The notes under the pieces were generated by a model. The model was not told the DNA's origin. It was given only the letters and a program-made list of their open reading frames with translations, and ran no database searches. Shown one piece after another: positions 25,200 through 34,918 of a DNA stretch of 64,000 nt. The stretch is from positions 8,012,163 through 8,076,162 of the forward strand of contig NZ_CP042425.1 of the NCBI RefSeq assembly GCF_008254045.1, read 5' to 3'. Origin of the DNA: Limnoglobus roseus (lineage in GTDB: Bacteria > Planctomycetota > Planctomycetia > Gemmatales > Gemmataceae). Positions within the stretch are counted from its first letter, which is position 1. Each line of letters starts with the position of its first letter. A program made the position numbers and the translations under genes.

Positions 25200-28100
25200 A
25201 TGCCGACGATCAACAAGCGGTTCCTGTTCCAGTTGTTCTTCGTGCTCGCCCTGTTCGCGGGCTTACTCGTCGGCGCGCACACGATTCAAGCGAGCCGCAT
25301 CCCGGAAGCCCTGAAGCGACAGGCCGAGCGGGCTGCCGACGCGAGCAAGCCGGACGCGGCCGTCCGCTACTTGCGACAGTACCTCGAATTCCGCCCCAAC
25401 GACGCCGACATTCAGGAACGACTCGCCGAACTCCTGCGGCAGCGGTCCGGGCAATCGTCGCGCTCGGAACTCGTCTTCCTGTACGACAAGATTCTTCGCA
25501 CCGACCCCGGCCGGCAGAGCGTGCGGCTCGAAGCCGTCGTGGCCTGCCTGCAACTCAACCGCTACACCGACGCGGCGGCGCACGCCGAAGTTTACCTTAA
25601 GGAATCGCCGAACGACGCGACCGCGTGGCGACACCTCGCCCGTGCCCAGGTCGGGCAGCGGCAGTTCGACGCGGCCCAGAAGAGCTTCGAAACCGCCATC
25701 GCGAAGGCCCCGCAGGAGTTGGTGGGGTATCAAGTTTACGCCGAGTTCCTCTGGTACGACCACAAGAAGATCGCCGACGCGAAGGCGGCTTACGACCGCA
25801 TGGTGACCGCCCTGCCCACCCGGCCAGAAACGTATCTCGACCGGGCGAAGTTCCTCATGCGATCGGCCGAGCCGACCGCCGCCGTGCCAGCCCTGAAGGA
25901 CGACCCGGTGCTGAGCGACCTGAACCGCGCCGGCGAACTCGCACCGACCAACCCGGATGTCGCGCTCTTCCGGGGCGAACGCCTTCAGCGGCACCGCGAG
26001 GTGCTGGCCGCCCGCGCGAGCTATCTCGACGGCCTCAAGCACAACCCCGACCACGAGCGTCTGAGTCTGAGCCTGGCGTGGCTGGAAGTCAACCGCGGCA
26101 ACCTGCCGGGGGCGGTCCAGGTGCTGGAAGAAGCCCTCGAACGCTCCAAGGACGGCATCGAAATCGTCGTCCCGCTGGCCGACCTGCTCATGCTCTCGGG
26201 CGACGCCTCGCGGACGCAAGGGATCATCGACAAGCTCGAATCGAAACGCGGCAAGAACGTCAAGCCGCGGGCGAACTACCTCCGCGGCCGCCTCGCCATG
26301 CAGCGGCAGAAGTGGGACGAGGCCATCGCCGTCTTCACCGCGTTGCGGGCCGAATCGCTCGATCTGCCGGTCCTCGAAACGCGAGCGAACCTCCTGCTCG
26401 CGGCCTGCTACCAGCAGACCGGCGACGCGGCCAAGGCGATCGAGTGCCTCCAAATGGTGACGCTGAAGGAACCGTCCAACCTCGACGCCCGCGTGGCGGT
26501 GGCCCAGGCGTTCCTGAACGCCGGGAAGTTTGCGGACGCGGTGCGGGAGTACGAAACCGCCGCCGCGAACGCCGCCGCATCGCCGGCCGTGATCGACACG
26601 CTCGTTCAACTGAAGGCCCGGCGGGCCGCATCCGCGAGTGCCGGGAAAGACCTCGAACGGCAGGCGGTCGAGTTCGCCAACCGCCTCGGGCAGAAGACCG
26701 CCGATGGCGGCCTGATCCTCGCCGACTACGCCCGCACCGCCGGGAAACCGCGTGCCAGCGTGGACATCTTGCAAAAGACCCTCGTCAAGCACGCCACCGA
26801 CCCCCGCGTCTGGGTGAAGCTGTCCGAAGCCGTCGCGGACACGACCGGGGTTCCCGCCGGCTTGGCGATCCTCGACGAAGCCCAAGGGGCGGTCGGCGAC
26901 AACGCGGACCTTCGCCTCGCCCGGGCCGAACTGTACGTCCGCGACCCGGCCCAACTGCGGCCGATCACGAACCTGGAAACGCAGACCGAGTCGTGGACCG
27001 AGGAAGACCAAACGCGGCTGCTCCACGGGCTCATCGATCTGAGCGACCGCCAGGGCGACGGTGCGAACGTGATCCGACTGTACAAGAAGCTCGCCGCTCG
27101 CCGGCCCCGCGACACCACCGGGTGGCTGGCTCTCTGCCGCCGCGGGTGGGCCGCTGGCGACGAAGCCACGGCCACGGAAGCGGCCGCGGCCCTTCAGAAA
27201 CTCGACGGGAAGCCGGCCGAAAGCGACGCGCTCTGCACCACCTGGCGGGAGATGGCGAAGGGCGAAGCCTCGCTCTCGGCCCTCAAGTCGTTCGGCGAGA
27301 AGCCGAACCGCGGCGACGCCTGCATCGCGGTGGCCCGCCAGTACGAGCGCGAGTCGCAGTTGCCGAAGGCCGCCGCCCTCTACGCGCGGGCCGTGCTACT
27401 GGAACCACTCCAGTTCGACCCGGCGAAAGCCTATCTCTCCTTCCTGGTGCGGCACGGCGAGGACGCGGAATTGACCCGCTACGTCGGCCAACTGACCACC
27501 GACCCCCGCTGGGCGAGCGAGCCGTTCCTCCGCGTCGCGCACTCGGTGCTGATGTCGGTCCGCGATTCCAAGACCGCCGACCGCCTCCTGACCGCGTGCC
27601 GGCCGCACATCGAACGGCAACCGGGCGGCCTCGGCTGGCTCGCGGACGTTTACTCGAAGCTGAAGCGGCCGCAGGACGCCTTCTCGCTGTGCGAACGGGC
27701 CATTGCCGTCGCGGGCACGACGCCGGACGACTGGCTGCGGTACGCGATTCGGAAGGCGGAAGTCTCTGGGCGGGAGGCCGGCGTGGCCGTGGTCTTGGCG
27801 GCGAAGGCAAAGCTGCCTCCGCCCGCGTTCGCCAGTCTGGCCGCGTCCTTCACGGAATCCCGGGTCGGCAAGGGGGCCGTCATCGCGACCGACTCGGCCG
27901 CCGAACTCCGCACCTCCGCCGAGGCGCGTCTGTCGATTCTGCTGGCCCAGTTGAACCGGACGGAGGCCGTGCGGTTGCTCGAACAATTCCTGGCGAACGA
28001 TCACATCACGGCCGCCGACGGAGCCTGGGGCCGCCGCAAACTCGCGATGTTGCTCACCGTCCGCGGCGAGCCGAGCGACCGGAAGCGGGCCTTCGAACTA

Positions 28101-29384
28101 CTGGTCGAAGATGTCGGCGACACCGTCGAGGACAAGCGGACCACGGTCGCGGTGATGGCCTCGCTCTACCGCTTCCTGGACGGTTCGGACCGCTCGGCGG
28201 TGCTCGCGAAGGCCGTCGCGATTCTCGAAGAGATGACGGCGAAGGCCGACAAGTCGAGCGCCCGGGATCTGTACAACCTCAGTCAACTCTACCGGGCGGC
28301 CGGTCAAACGACGCAGGCCGTCGGCGCGATTCAGAAGTTGCTGAACACGAACCCGGACAACGTGGAGTACCTCTTGGCCGCCCTCGGCATCTTGAACGAC
28401 GCCCAGCAGCGGGACGCGGCCCAACCGTTCGCGGACCGGCTGCTCGCCGTCGCCCCGAACGACTTCCGCGTCGTCTCGGCCGTGGCCCACTTCGAGTGCC
28501 AGCGGGGCCACCCAGACCGTGCAAACGCCCTGGCCGACCGCTACGAGCGCACGGCCGACACTGCGGCCGGCGAACAGACGCGCAAGTCGGCCCAGGCGGC
28601 GGCGCTCCTGGACGACTGCTCCCGGCTGCCGGGCGTGGCGAAGACCCCGGCCGCGGCGAAGTTGGTGGACGCGGCCGTGACCAAGTACGAGTCGATCCTG
28701 CACGCCCGGCCCGAAGTGTTGGCCGCTTTGGCGAACTCGCTCGCGGCGAACGGCCGAGTGTCCGACGCCTTCGCGGCGATCGAGCGGTCAGCCAAGGTTT
28801 TGCCCGTCCGTTACCGTGCCCTCGCGGGGGTCGATGCCGCCCACGCCGGCGGCGTCGGAGAACCGCAGAAGGTCCAACTCCGGGCGTGGCTCGACGAGGC
28901 CATCGCCCAGGAACCGGCGTCTCAGTCGTTGCGGTTGGCCGACGCGGAGTTCTTCACCCTGACGAACGACCTCCCGGCCGCCACGAAAATTTACGAGGCG
29001 GTGTTGAAGCAAGACCCTCGGAACCCGGTCGCGTTGAACAACCTCGCCTGGATTCTCGCCCCGAAGCCGGAGGCCGCGGCCCAGGCGCAAACTCTCCTCG
29101 ACCGAGCGGCGACGGAATCGGGGCTTACGGGAGAACTGCTCGACACCCGGTCTCGTATTCGTATCGCGGCCGGGCAGTTCGCCCTCGCCGAACAGGACGC
29201 CGCGGAGGCGTTGAAGCAGGAGAAGACGCCGTTGCGGTACTTCCACCTGGCCCTCGCCCAACGCGAGCAACAGCCGGCGAAGGGTGCGGTCGCGTTCCAG
29301 GAGGCGAAGAAGCGCGGCCTCGACGCGAAGGCGGTTCACCCGCTCGACCGGCAACTGCTACAAAATTTCGAACGCGCTCAGTGA
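25200..29384 (+). CDS. Giant membrane-anchored TPR protein
   Basis: The 1394-residue protein has one N-terminal membrane segment (RFLFQLFFVLALFAGLLVGA, about residues 6-26) and then a long series of tetratricopeptide-like helical repeats, for example PDAAVRYLRQYLEFRPNDAD near 50 and LKQDPRNPVALNNLAWILAP near 1280. Repeats run almost to the C-terminus, with no catalytic motif visible. It is most likely a periplasmic or membrane-face scaffold for protein complexes. I choose the ATG at 25200, with AAGGA ten bases upstream; an earlier TTG at 25173 is less likely. Leucine- and alanine-rich composition and codon use match the neighbours. Confidence 0.85.
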   Translation: MPTINKRFLFQLFFVLALFAGLLVGAHTIQASRIPEALKRQAERAADASKPDAAVRYLRQYLEFRPNDADIQERLAELLRQRSGQSSRSELVFLYDKILRTDPGRQSVRLEAVVACLQLNRYTDAAAHAEVYLKESPNDATAWRHLARAQVGQRQFDAAQKSFETAIAKAPQELVGYQVYAEFLWYDHKKIADAKAAYDRMVTALPTRPETYLDRAKFLMRSAEPTAAVPALKDDPVLSDLNRAGELAPTNPDVALFRGERLQRHREVLAARASYLDGLKHNPDHERLSLSLAWLEVNRGNLPGAVQVLEEALERSKDGIEIVVPLADLLMLSGDASRTQGIIDKLESKRGKNVKPRANYLRGRLAMQRQKWDEAIAVFTALRAESLDLPVLETRANLLLAACYQQTGDAAKAIECLQMVTLKEPSNLDARVAVAQAFLNAGKFADAVREYETAAANAAASPAVIDTLVQLKARRAASASAGKDLERQAVEFANRLGQKTADGGLILADYARTAGKPRASVDILQKTLVKHATDPRVWVKLSEAVADTTGVPAGLAILDEAQGAVGDNADLRLARAELYVRDPAQLRPITNLETQTESWTEEDQTRLLHGLIDLSDRQGDGANVIRLYKKLAARRPRDTTGWLALCRRGWAAGDEATATEAAAALQKLDGKPAESDALCTTWREMAKGEASLSALKSFGEKPNRGDACIAVARQYERESQLPKAAALYARAVLLEPLQFDPAKAYLSFLVRHGEDAELTRYVGQLTTDPRWASEPFLRVAHSVLMSVRDSKTADRLLTACRPHIERQPGGLGWLADVYSKLKRPQDAFSLCERAIAVAGTTPDDWLRYAIRKAEVSGREAGVAVVLAAKAKLPPPAFASLAASFTESRVGKGAVIATDSAAELRTSAEARLSILLAQLNRTEAVRLLEQFLANDHITAADGAWGRRKLAMLLTVRGEPSDRKRAFELLVEDVGDTVEDKRTTVAVMASLYRFLDGSDRSAVLAKAVAILEEMTAKADKSSARDLYNLSQLYRAAGQTTQAVGAIQKLLNTNPDNVEYLLAALGILNDAQQRDAAQPFADRLLAVAPNDFRVVSAVAHFECQRGHPDRANALADRYERTADTAAGEQTRKSAQAAALLDDCSRLPGVAKTPAAAKLVDAAVTKYESILHARPEVLAALANSLAANGRVSDAFAAIERSAKVLPVRYRALAGVDAAHAGGVGEPQKVQLRAWLDEAIAQEPASQSLRLADAEFFTLTNDLPAATKIYEAVLKQDPRNPVALNNLAWILAPKPEAAAQAQTLLDRAATESGLTGELLDTRSRIRIAAGQFALAEQDAAEALKQEKTPLRYFHLALAQREQQPAKGAVAFQEAKKRGLDAKAVHPLDRQLLQNFERAQ

Positions 29385-29479
29385 TCGGGTTCGGATAATG
29401 AGCAGTGATGAAATTCGGCGACGTTTCATCAACATCCCCCCTGACGGGGTCGCCGAATCCCGGCCGCGGAGTCGAGCCG

Positions 29480-30886
29480 ATGATGGCCACGACGGTCCTT
29501 CGTACAACGAAACCACCGATGACACCCGCCGACGACCCCGTCAAGCGCTACCACGCTCTCCTGGGGCATAGCACCATCGCGGCCGATTCGTGGGGTGTGT
29601 TGTCAGAGGAGCTTAAAAAGCACGGCCTGTACTTCGGCACCCGGCCGCTGTGCAACGTCCTCCGGCCGCGGTTCCTGACAGCCGAACAGCGCCGCCTGAT
29701 CGATTCGCGGTCGAACATCCTGGCCACCGCCCTCCGGCGGATGCAGGAAATCGCCATCGCCGAACCGGCCATCCGCTCGCGATTTCGCCTCCTCGATTGG
29801 GAAGAAGAACTCCTCGACATCCAGACGCGATTCTCCCACCCCTGCCCCATCACCCGGTTCGACGGGTTCATCGCCGACGACGGCCGGTTACGGTTCACCG
29901 AAATTAACGCGCAGTCGCCGGCAGGGGCCGGTTTCACCGACGCGATGACGAACGCCTTCCGCAAGATGCCGGTCATGGACATCTTCTCGAAGACGTACCC
30001 GATGGTCAGCCTGCCGACGCGGTCCGGCGTGCTGGCGTCGCTGCTCAGTTCCTACCGCGACTGGGCCGGCAACTCGCACGAGCCGCCGCGGTTGGCCATC
30101 GTGGACTGGGAGGAAGTCCCGACCCGGTCGGACTTCGTCCTCCTGCAAGAACACTTCCGCGAAGAAGGCCACCCGACCCGCATCCTCTCCCCGCACGACC
30201 TCGAATTCGACGGCCGCCAGCTCACCGCCCACGGCGAGCCGATCACCCTCGTCTACCGGCGGGTGCTCATGGTGGAACTCATCAGCCAGTGCGGGATGAA
30301 CCACCCGCTCATCCAGGCGTCGCGGGCCGGGGCCGTGTGCGTGGTGAACCCGATCTCGTGCCGCCTGCCGGGGAAAAAAGCGAGTTTCGCGTTCCTGAGC
30401 GACGAGGAAAACGGCGACTGGTTCACGCCGGTGCAGCGGAGCGCGATCCGCGACAACATCCCGTGGACGCGGTTCGTCGAGGAGCGGAAAACGCAGTACG
30501 GCGGGCAGGTCGTGGACCTGATCCCTTTTATCATCAAGAACAAGGATCGGCTGGTCCTGAAGCCGAACGACAGTTACGGCGGCCGGGCGGTTGTCCTCGG
30601 CTGGATGGTGGACCCGGCCGCGTGGGACGCCGCCGTGACCGCGGCGCTGGCCGAGCCGTACATTGTGCAGGAGCGGATCCAGTTGCCGACGGAGATCTTC
30701 CCGTCGTGGGAGAACGACATGCTCCTGTTCGCCCCGCGGTGGTTGGACACCTGCCCGTTCATGGGGGCCGACGACAACGCCTTCGGCTGCCTCACCCGGC
30801 TGTCCACGCTCCCGCTGGTCAACGTCACCGCGGGCGGCGGGGCGATGGTCCCGACCATGATCTTCCCGCCCGCATCGACTCCGTGA
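29480..30886 (+). CDS. ATP-grasp-like protein (circularly permuted type)
   Basis: The 468-residue product resembles circularly permuted ATP-grasp proteins related to glutathionylspermidine synthase: GFIADDGRLRFTEINAQSPAG gives the acidic/metal strand (E-I-N), and later come DRLVLKPNDSYGGRAVVLG (a Lys plus glycine-rich ATP-binding loop) and EPYIVQERIQLPTE. This suggests formation of an amide or peptide-like bond from a carboxylate and an amine with ATP, but the substrate is unknown. The start is uncertain: the ATG at 29480 has GGAG eight bases upstream, with alternatives at 29408 and 29519. Nine bases separate it from the small downstream gene, and the run continues into NAD-synthesis genes. 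Confidence 0.7.
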   Translation: MMATTVLRTTKPPMTPADDPVKRYHALLGHSTIAADSWGVLSEELKKHGLYFGTRPLCNVLRPRFLTAEQRRLIDSRSNILATALRRMQEIAIAEPAIRSRFRLLDWEEELLDIQTRFSHPCPITRFDGFIADDGRLRFTEINAQSPAGAGFTDAMTNAFRKMPVMDIFSKTYPMVSLPTRSGVLASLLSSYRDWAGNSHEPPRLAIVDWEEVPTRSDFVLLQEHFREEGHPTRILSPHDLEFDGRQLTAHGEPITLVYRRVLMVELISQCGMNHPLIQASRAGAVCVVNPISCRLPGKKASFAFLSDEENGDWFTPVQRSAIRDNIPWTRFVEERKTQYGGQVVDLIPFIIKNKDRLVLKPNDSYGGRAVVLGWMVDPAAWDAAVTAALAEPYIVQERIQLPTEIFPSWENDMLLFAPRWLDTCPFMGADDNAFGCLTRLSTLPLVNVTAGGGAMVPTMIFPPASTP

Positions 30887-30894
30887 GCCGCGCC

Positions 30895-31323
30895 ATGATT
30901 AGCACCTTCAACCGCTCCGGCATTCAGTTCCAGTACCCGAGCAATTGGAACCTCGACCTCGAAGAAGACGGTGTCAGTTGGACCGCCACCGTGCAGAGTA
31001 ACGAACTGGCGTTCGTCCTCGTGAGCTTCCGCCCCGACGCCGCCGACCCGGCCGAGCTCGCCGACGAAGCCCTGGTAGCGATCCGCGAAGAGTACAAGGA
31101 ACTGGACGCCGAGAACGCGATCGAATCGTTCAACGGCCTCCCGGCGGTCGGGCACAACATCGACTTCCTGACCGTAGACATGTCGATCACCTGTCGCACG
31201 CGGGCGTTCGACACGCCGGGCGGCCCGACGCTGGTGCTGTGCCAGTTCGGCGAGTACGACCGCGAGAAAAACGAACCCGTCCTCGACGCCATCTGTGCGT
31301 CCATGCGTTTCACCTCCGAATGA
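30895..31323 (+). CDS. Small DcrB/PsbP-like domain protein
   Basis: This 142-residue protein has no certain assignment. Its layout, with GIQFQYPSNWNL near the start, several alternating strands, VLVSFRPDAADPAELADEAL, and a closing VLDAICASMRF segment, resembles the DcrB/Mog1/PsbP-like alpha-beta fold of small proteins. No signal peptide or lipobox is seen, so it is probably cytoplasmic here. It is nine bases from the ATP-grasp-like gene and its stop overlaps the start of the next gene (ATGA), so all three are probably translated together. Confidence 0.65.
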   Translation: MISTFNRSGIQFQYPSNWNLDLEEDGVSWTATVQSNELAFVLVSFRPDAADPAELADEALVAIREEYKELDAENAIESFNGLPAVGHNIDFLTVDMSITCRTRAFDTPGGPTLVLCQFGEYDREKNEPVLDAICASMRFTSE

Positions 31324-32798
31324 GTGCCCCGATGCCCGCCGACCCGTTCGCCGCCAAGCGGCAGCAGATGCGCGACGAGTTCTTCGACAAGCTCTTCCTC
31401 CTCGGCGGCTGGCTCGGCGGCACCGACAGCTACAAGCGAACGATGTGGCAGGCCGTACCGGACATCGCCCTCGCCCCGGCAAGCTACTCCCTGACATTCC
31501 GCCGATCGCTGCCCGAACCGGGGGCGGACGGCCAACTCATCATGGCCGGCCACGAGGCAATGCTGGCCCAATGGTTCCGCCGACCGCTGAAACGAACCGA
31601 CATCGAACTCGCGCGGCAGTGGTACGCCGACCATGCCAACACGAAGGCGTTCCCGGTGGAACTGTGGGACGCGCTCCTGCAACAGCCCGGCGACGAGTTC
31701 CCGCTGCCGGTGGACGTGTGGGGCTTCCCCGGCGGGCAGACGTTCCGGGCCGGCGTGCCGTGTTTGGTCTTCGAGGGGCCGGGCGGCTTCGTCTCATACC
31801 TGGAAGCGGCGATGTGCCGGTACTTCGCCCCGGTGATCCAGGCGACAAAAGCTCGACTGATGAAGTTGGCCACGCCGCGCGACGCCGAGTTCGGCCTGCG
31901 GTCGGCCCCGGTCGAGGTGTGCAACCTCATTCTGCTTCTGGCCCGATACGTCGGCGGCGGCGGCAAGCTCACGTCCAACGACACGGCCGAGTTTCTGTAC
32001 CCGGAACTGTTCCAATCGATCGGCACCATCGGCCACGAGATGATGTGCGCCAGGCAGTCGTTCGACCGCTCCTTGGCCGACGCCGAGTACGAGATGATGG
32101 ACCGCTTCGTCTCCCGCATGGGCACGGCGTCACTCTTGTGCGACCTCGTGGACGCCGAGAGTGTCGGCCTGGAGAACGCCCTGAAGGTTATTCGCTCGCA
32201 CCCGGAGACCGACCGCGTCGGCATCCGCGTGGACAGTGGCGACATTGCCGGGCAGTGCGTGCTGTACTTCGAGCAGATGCGGAAGGCCGGAATGGAACCG
32301 CGGCTGATCGTCTTCGAGGACGAAGTCTCACCGGAGGCAGTCCGCAAGGTGTACGACACGTTCCGCGAGAAGACCGGCCTCGAACCGACGATGCTCTTCC
32401 CGGGCGCGGGCGGCTACTGGTGGAAGCTCGTCCACCGCGACACCGTCTCGGCCGCGTTCAAGCGTACGGCGACCGGCGGTCGCCCGAACACGAAGTTCAG
32501 CAACTCGCCCGGCAAGGAAAGCCTCGCCGGCCACCTCCGCGTCTACGGCGTCGGCGACACTCTCGTCGTCGCCGATCGCTCGGAGAGCATCGCCGGCGAA
32601 CTCCTGTTCGTGAAGCTCGTCGATCAGGGCCGGATCATCTACCGTGAGTCGTTCGAGGAACAGGCCGCCCGCGCCGACCGCACCTGGGGGCGGTTCACGA
32701 AGATGGAACTGTCTCCCGTCGTCGGCGAGTCCATGCGGCGATTCCGCGAAATGCGCGAGCAGGAAGTCGCGGCCGTCCACGAGCGGCGGAAGCGGTAA
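31320..32798 (+). CDS. pncB: Nicotinate phosphoribosyltransferase
   Basis: This enzyme converts nicotinate and phosphoribosyl pyrophosphate to nicotinate mononucleotide in NAD salvage. The 492-residue protein has the family N-terminus (TDSYKRTMWQ with a FRR and MAGHE segment), the GTIGHEMMC motif where the phosphoribosyltransferase active-site His lies, and RVDSGDI, the conserved phosphoribosyl-binding signature. The downstream gene makes NAD synthase, giving a salvage pair. The start is the ATG at 31320, overlapping the previous stop. The family contains relatives acting on nicotinamide, so the substrate is inferred from context and motifs. Confidence 0.88.
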   Translation: MSAPMPADPFAAKRQQMRDEFFDKLFLLGGWLGGTDSYKRTMWQAVPDIALAPASYSLTFRRSLPEPGADGQLIMAGHEAMLAQWFRRPLKRTDIELARQWYADHANTKAFPVELWDALLQQPGDEFPLPVDVWGFPGGQTFRAGVPCLVFEGPGGFVSYLEAAMCRYFAPVIQATKARLMKLATPRDAEFGLRSAPVEVCNLILLLARYVGGGGKLTSNDTAEFLYPELFQSIGTIGHEMMCARQSFDRSLADAEYEMMDRFVSRMGTASLLCDLVDAESVGLENALKVIRSHPETDRVGIRVDSGDIAGQCVLYFEQMRKAGMEPRLIVFEDEVSPEAVRKVYDTFREKTGLEPTMLFPGAGGYWWKLVHRDTVSAAFKRTATGGRPNTKFSNSPGKESLAGHLRVYGVGDTLVVADRSESIAGELLFVKLVDQGRIIYRESFEEQAARADRTWGRFTKMELSPVVGESMRRFREMREQEVAAVHERRKR

Positions 32799-32840
32799 GA
32801 TGCCGGAGGCTGAATGCCTCCAACGATACAGGAACACCTC

Positions 32841-34847
32841 ATGACCCCGTCTTTCCTCCGCGTGGCGGCCGGCGTGCCGGAACTGCGGGTGGCCGATCCG
32901 AAGTTCAACGCGGAGCGCACCCTCGACCTGCTCCGCGAGGCGGAAGAGAAACAAGTGCGACTGATCGTCTTCCCCGAGTGCGGGCTGACCGGCTATACCT
33001 GCCACGACTTGTTCCACCAACCGACGCTCCTCGCTGCAACGGAAGCGGCCCTGGAAACGCTCCTGTCGGCCGCCGACCTGTGCTACAGCGGCGTCGGCGT
33101 GGTCGGGCTACCGGTCGTACTCGACGGCATGGTGTTCAACTGCGCGGCCGTGTTCCGCAGCGGCAAGTTGCTCGGTGTCGTGCCGAAGAGTTACCTGCCG
33201 AACTACAAGGAGTTCTACGACGCCCGATACTTCGCCCCGGCTCGTAACGCTCTGTCGAACACGATTCGCCTTGCCGGGCAGTCGGCCCCGTTCGGTACCG
33301 ACATCCTCTTCGAGAGCGAGACGGACGCCGGGTTCGTCCTCGGCGTCGAGATTTGCGAAGACCTGTGGATGCCCGTCAGCCCGAGTTCGCTCCAGGCGGT
33401 GAACGGGGCGACGGTCCTCGTGAACCTCTCGGCCAGCAACGAGACGATCGGCAAGTCGTGGTACCGCCGGCAGCTCGTGGCGAGCCAGTCGAGCAAGTGC
33501 CTGGCCGGGTACGTTTACACGTCCAGCGGCGTGGGCGAATCGACGACCGACCTCGTCTTCGGCGGCCACGCGATGGTCGGCGAACTCGGCAACATCTTGG
33601 CCGAGTCGAAGCGATTCCAACGCGCGAACAGCCTCACCGTCGCCGACCTCGATTTGCAGCGGATCGAACACGATCGCATGATCGGCAACAGTGTCAACGA
33701 TCTGCACGCCGACCCCGAGCTGAAGCGGACGTTCCGCCGGGTTAAGTTTCAGACGCCCGCGAGCGCCTTCCCTACGAAGCTCGAACGGTTCATCGACCCG
33801 CACCCGTTCGTGCCGTCCGACCCGTTCACGCTCCGCGAACGGTGCGAGGAAATCTTCCTCACGCAAGTGGCCGGATTGTCGAAGCGGCTCGAACACATCG
33901 GCAAGCCGGCCGTTAGCATCGGCGTGTCCGGCGGCCTCGACTCCACGCTCGCCCTGCTCGTGCTCTGCAAGACTTTCGACGACCTCGGCGTACCGCGGGA
34001 GAAGATTCGGGCACTGACGATGCCCGGTTTCGGCACAACTGGCCGCACGAAGGGGAACGCCCACGTCCTGATGAAAACGCTCGGCCTGTCCGCCCGCGAG
34101 GTGGATATCCGGCAGTTGTGCTTCGACGAGATGAAGGCCCTCAGCCACGCCCCGTTCGGCATCCCGCTGGAGCACGAAACCCTCGACACGCTGTCCGGGA
34201 AGTTGCGAAACCTTCATGCCGACGCCCGCAACGACCTCACCTTCGAGAACGTGCAGGCGCGGGCACGCACGAACCTCCTGATGAACACCGCGTTCGTGAT
34301 CGGCACCGGCGACCTGTCGGAACTCGCCCTCGGTTGGTGTACCTACAACGCCGACCACATCAGCATGTACAATCCGAACGTCTCGATCCCGAAGACACTC
34401 GTGAAGTTCCTCGTCCGGTGGGCGGCCGAGAACGAGTTCGACGGCGAGGTGCGATCAACCCTCCTCGACGTGGTCGAGACCGAGATTTCGCCCGAACTGT
34501 TGCCGACGGCCGCGGACGGTGGTGCCGGACAGAGTACCGAGGGGACCATCGGGCCGTATGAACTGCACGACTTCTTCCTGTACCACTTCCTACGGTGGGG
34601 CAGCCCGCCGGAGAAAATCCTGGCCCTCGCCCGGCAGGCCAAGTTCGACCGTTACTACTCGCCGGCCGACCTGCGGAAGTGGCTAACGATGTTCCTCAAG
34701 CGGTTCTTCACGAACCAGTTTAAGCGGTCGTGCCTGCCGGACGGGCCGAAGGTCGGATCGGTGAGTCTGTCGCCTCGCGGCGACTGGCGGATGCCGAGCG
34801 ACGCTGTGGCGCGAGCGTGGCTGGAAGCGGTCGAACGGGCGCCGTGA
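32841..34847 (+). CDS. nadE: Glutamine-dependent NAD+ synthetase
   Basis: NadE converts deamido-NAD to NAD with ammonia taken from glutamine. The 668-residue protein has an N-terminal nitrilase-type glutaminase domain (EKQVRLIVFPECGLTGYTCHD with the Glu, a Lys near residue 120 in the KSYLPN segment, and nucleophile Cys172 in EICEDLW) and a C-terminal NAD synthase domain with the ATP-binding loop SGGLDST at 363-369. The two-domain layout is the full glutamine-using form. Start ATG at 32841 has AGGAA seven bases upstream. It closes the ATP-grasp / DcrB-like / pncB run. Confidence 0.96.
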   Translation: MTPSFLRVAAGVPELRVADPKFNAERTLDLLREAEEKQVRLIVFPECGLTGYTCHDLFHQPTLLAATEAALETLLSAADLCYSGVGVVGLPVVLDGMVFNCAAVFRSGKLLGVVPKSYLPNYKEFYDARYFAPARNALSNTIRLAGQSAPFGTDILFESETDAGFVLGVEICEDLWMPVSPSSLQAVNGATVLVNLSASNETIGKSWYRRQLVASQSSKCLAGYVYTSSGVGESTTDLVFGGHAMVGELGNILAESKRFQRANSLTVADLDLQRIEHDRMIGNSVNDLHADPELKRTFRRVKFQTPASAFPTKLERFIDPHPFVPSDPFTLRERCEEIFLTQVAGLSKRLEHIGKPAVSIGVSGGLDSTLALLVLCKTFDDLGVPREKIRALTMPGFGTTGRTKGNAHVLMKTLGLSAREVDIRQLCFDEMKALSHAPFGIPLEHETLDTLSGKLRNLHADARNDLTFENVQARARTNLLMNTAFVIGTGDLSELALGWCTYNADHISMYNPNVSIPKTLVKFLVRWAAENEFDGEVRSTLLDVVETEISPELLPTAADGGAGQSTEGTIGPYELHDFFLYHFLRWGSPPEKILALARQAKFDRYYSPADLRKWLTMFLKRFFTNQFKRSCLPDGPKVGSVSLSPRGDWRMPSDAVARAWLEAVERAP

Positions 34848-34918
34848 GCGGTTTCCTCCGATCCATTGGGGGGCGACCGCCGTAGGATGACAGTGCCTCC
34901 CACCCGCGGTCACTCCCC

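Noticed and set aside
25625-29398. 1257-codon plus-strand frame inside the TPR gene
   Set aside because: It is the +1 shifted frame of a gene with clear repeats and an N-terminal membrane segment. The shifted product is very rich in Arg, Pro and Gly, a GC-skew artefact.
29405-29479. Longer N-terminal start for the ATP-grasp-like protein
   Set aside because: The added residues are low in structure and the ATG at 29480 has the better Shine-Dalgarno. The longer start is only noted as possible.
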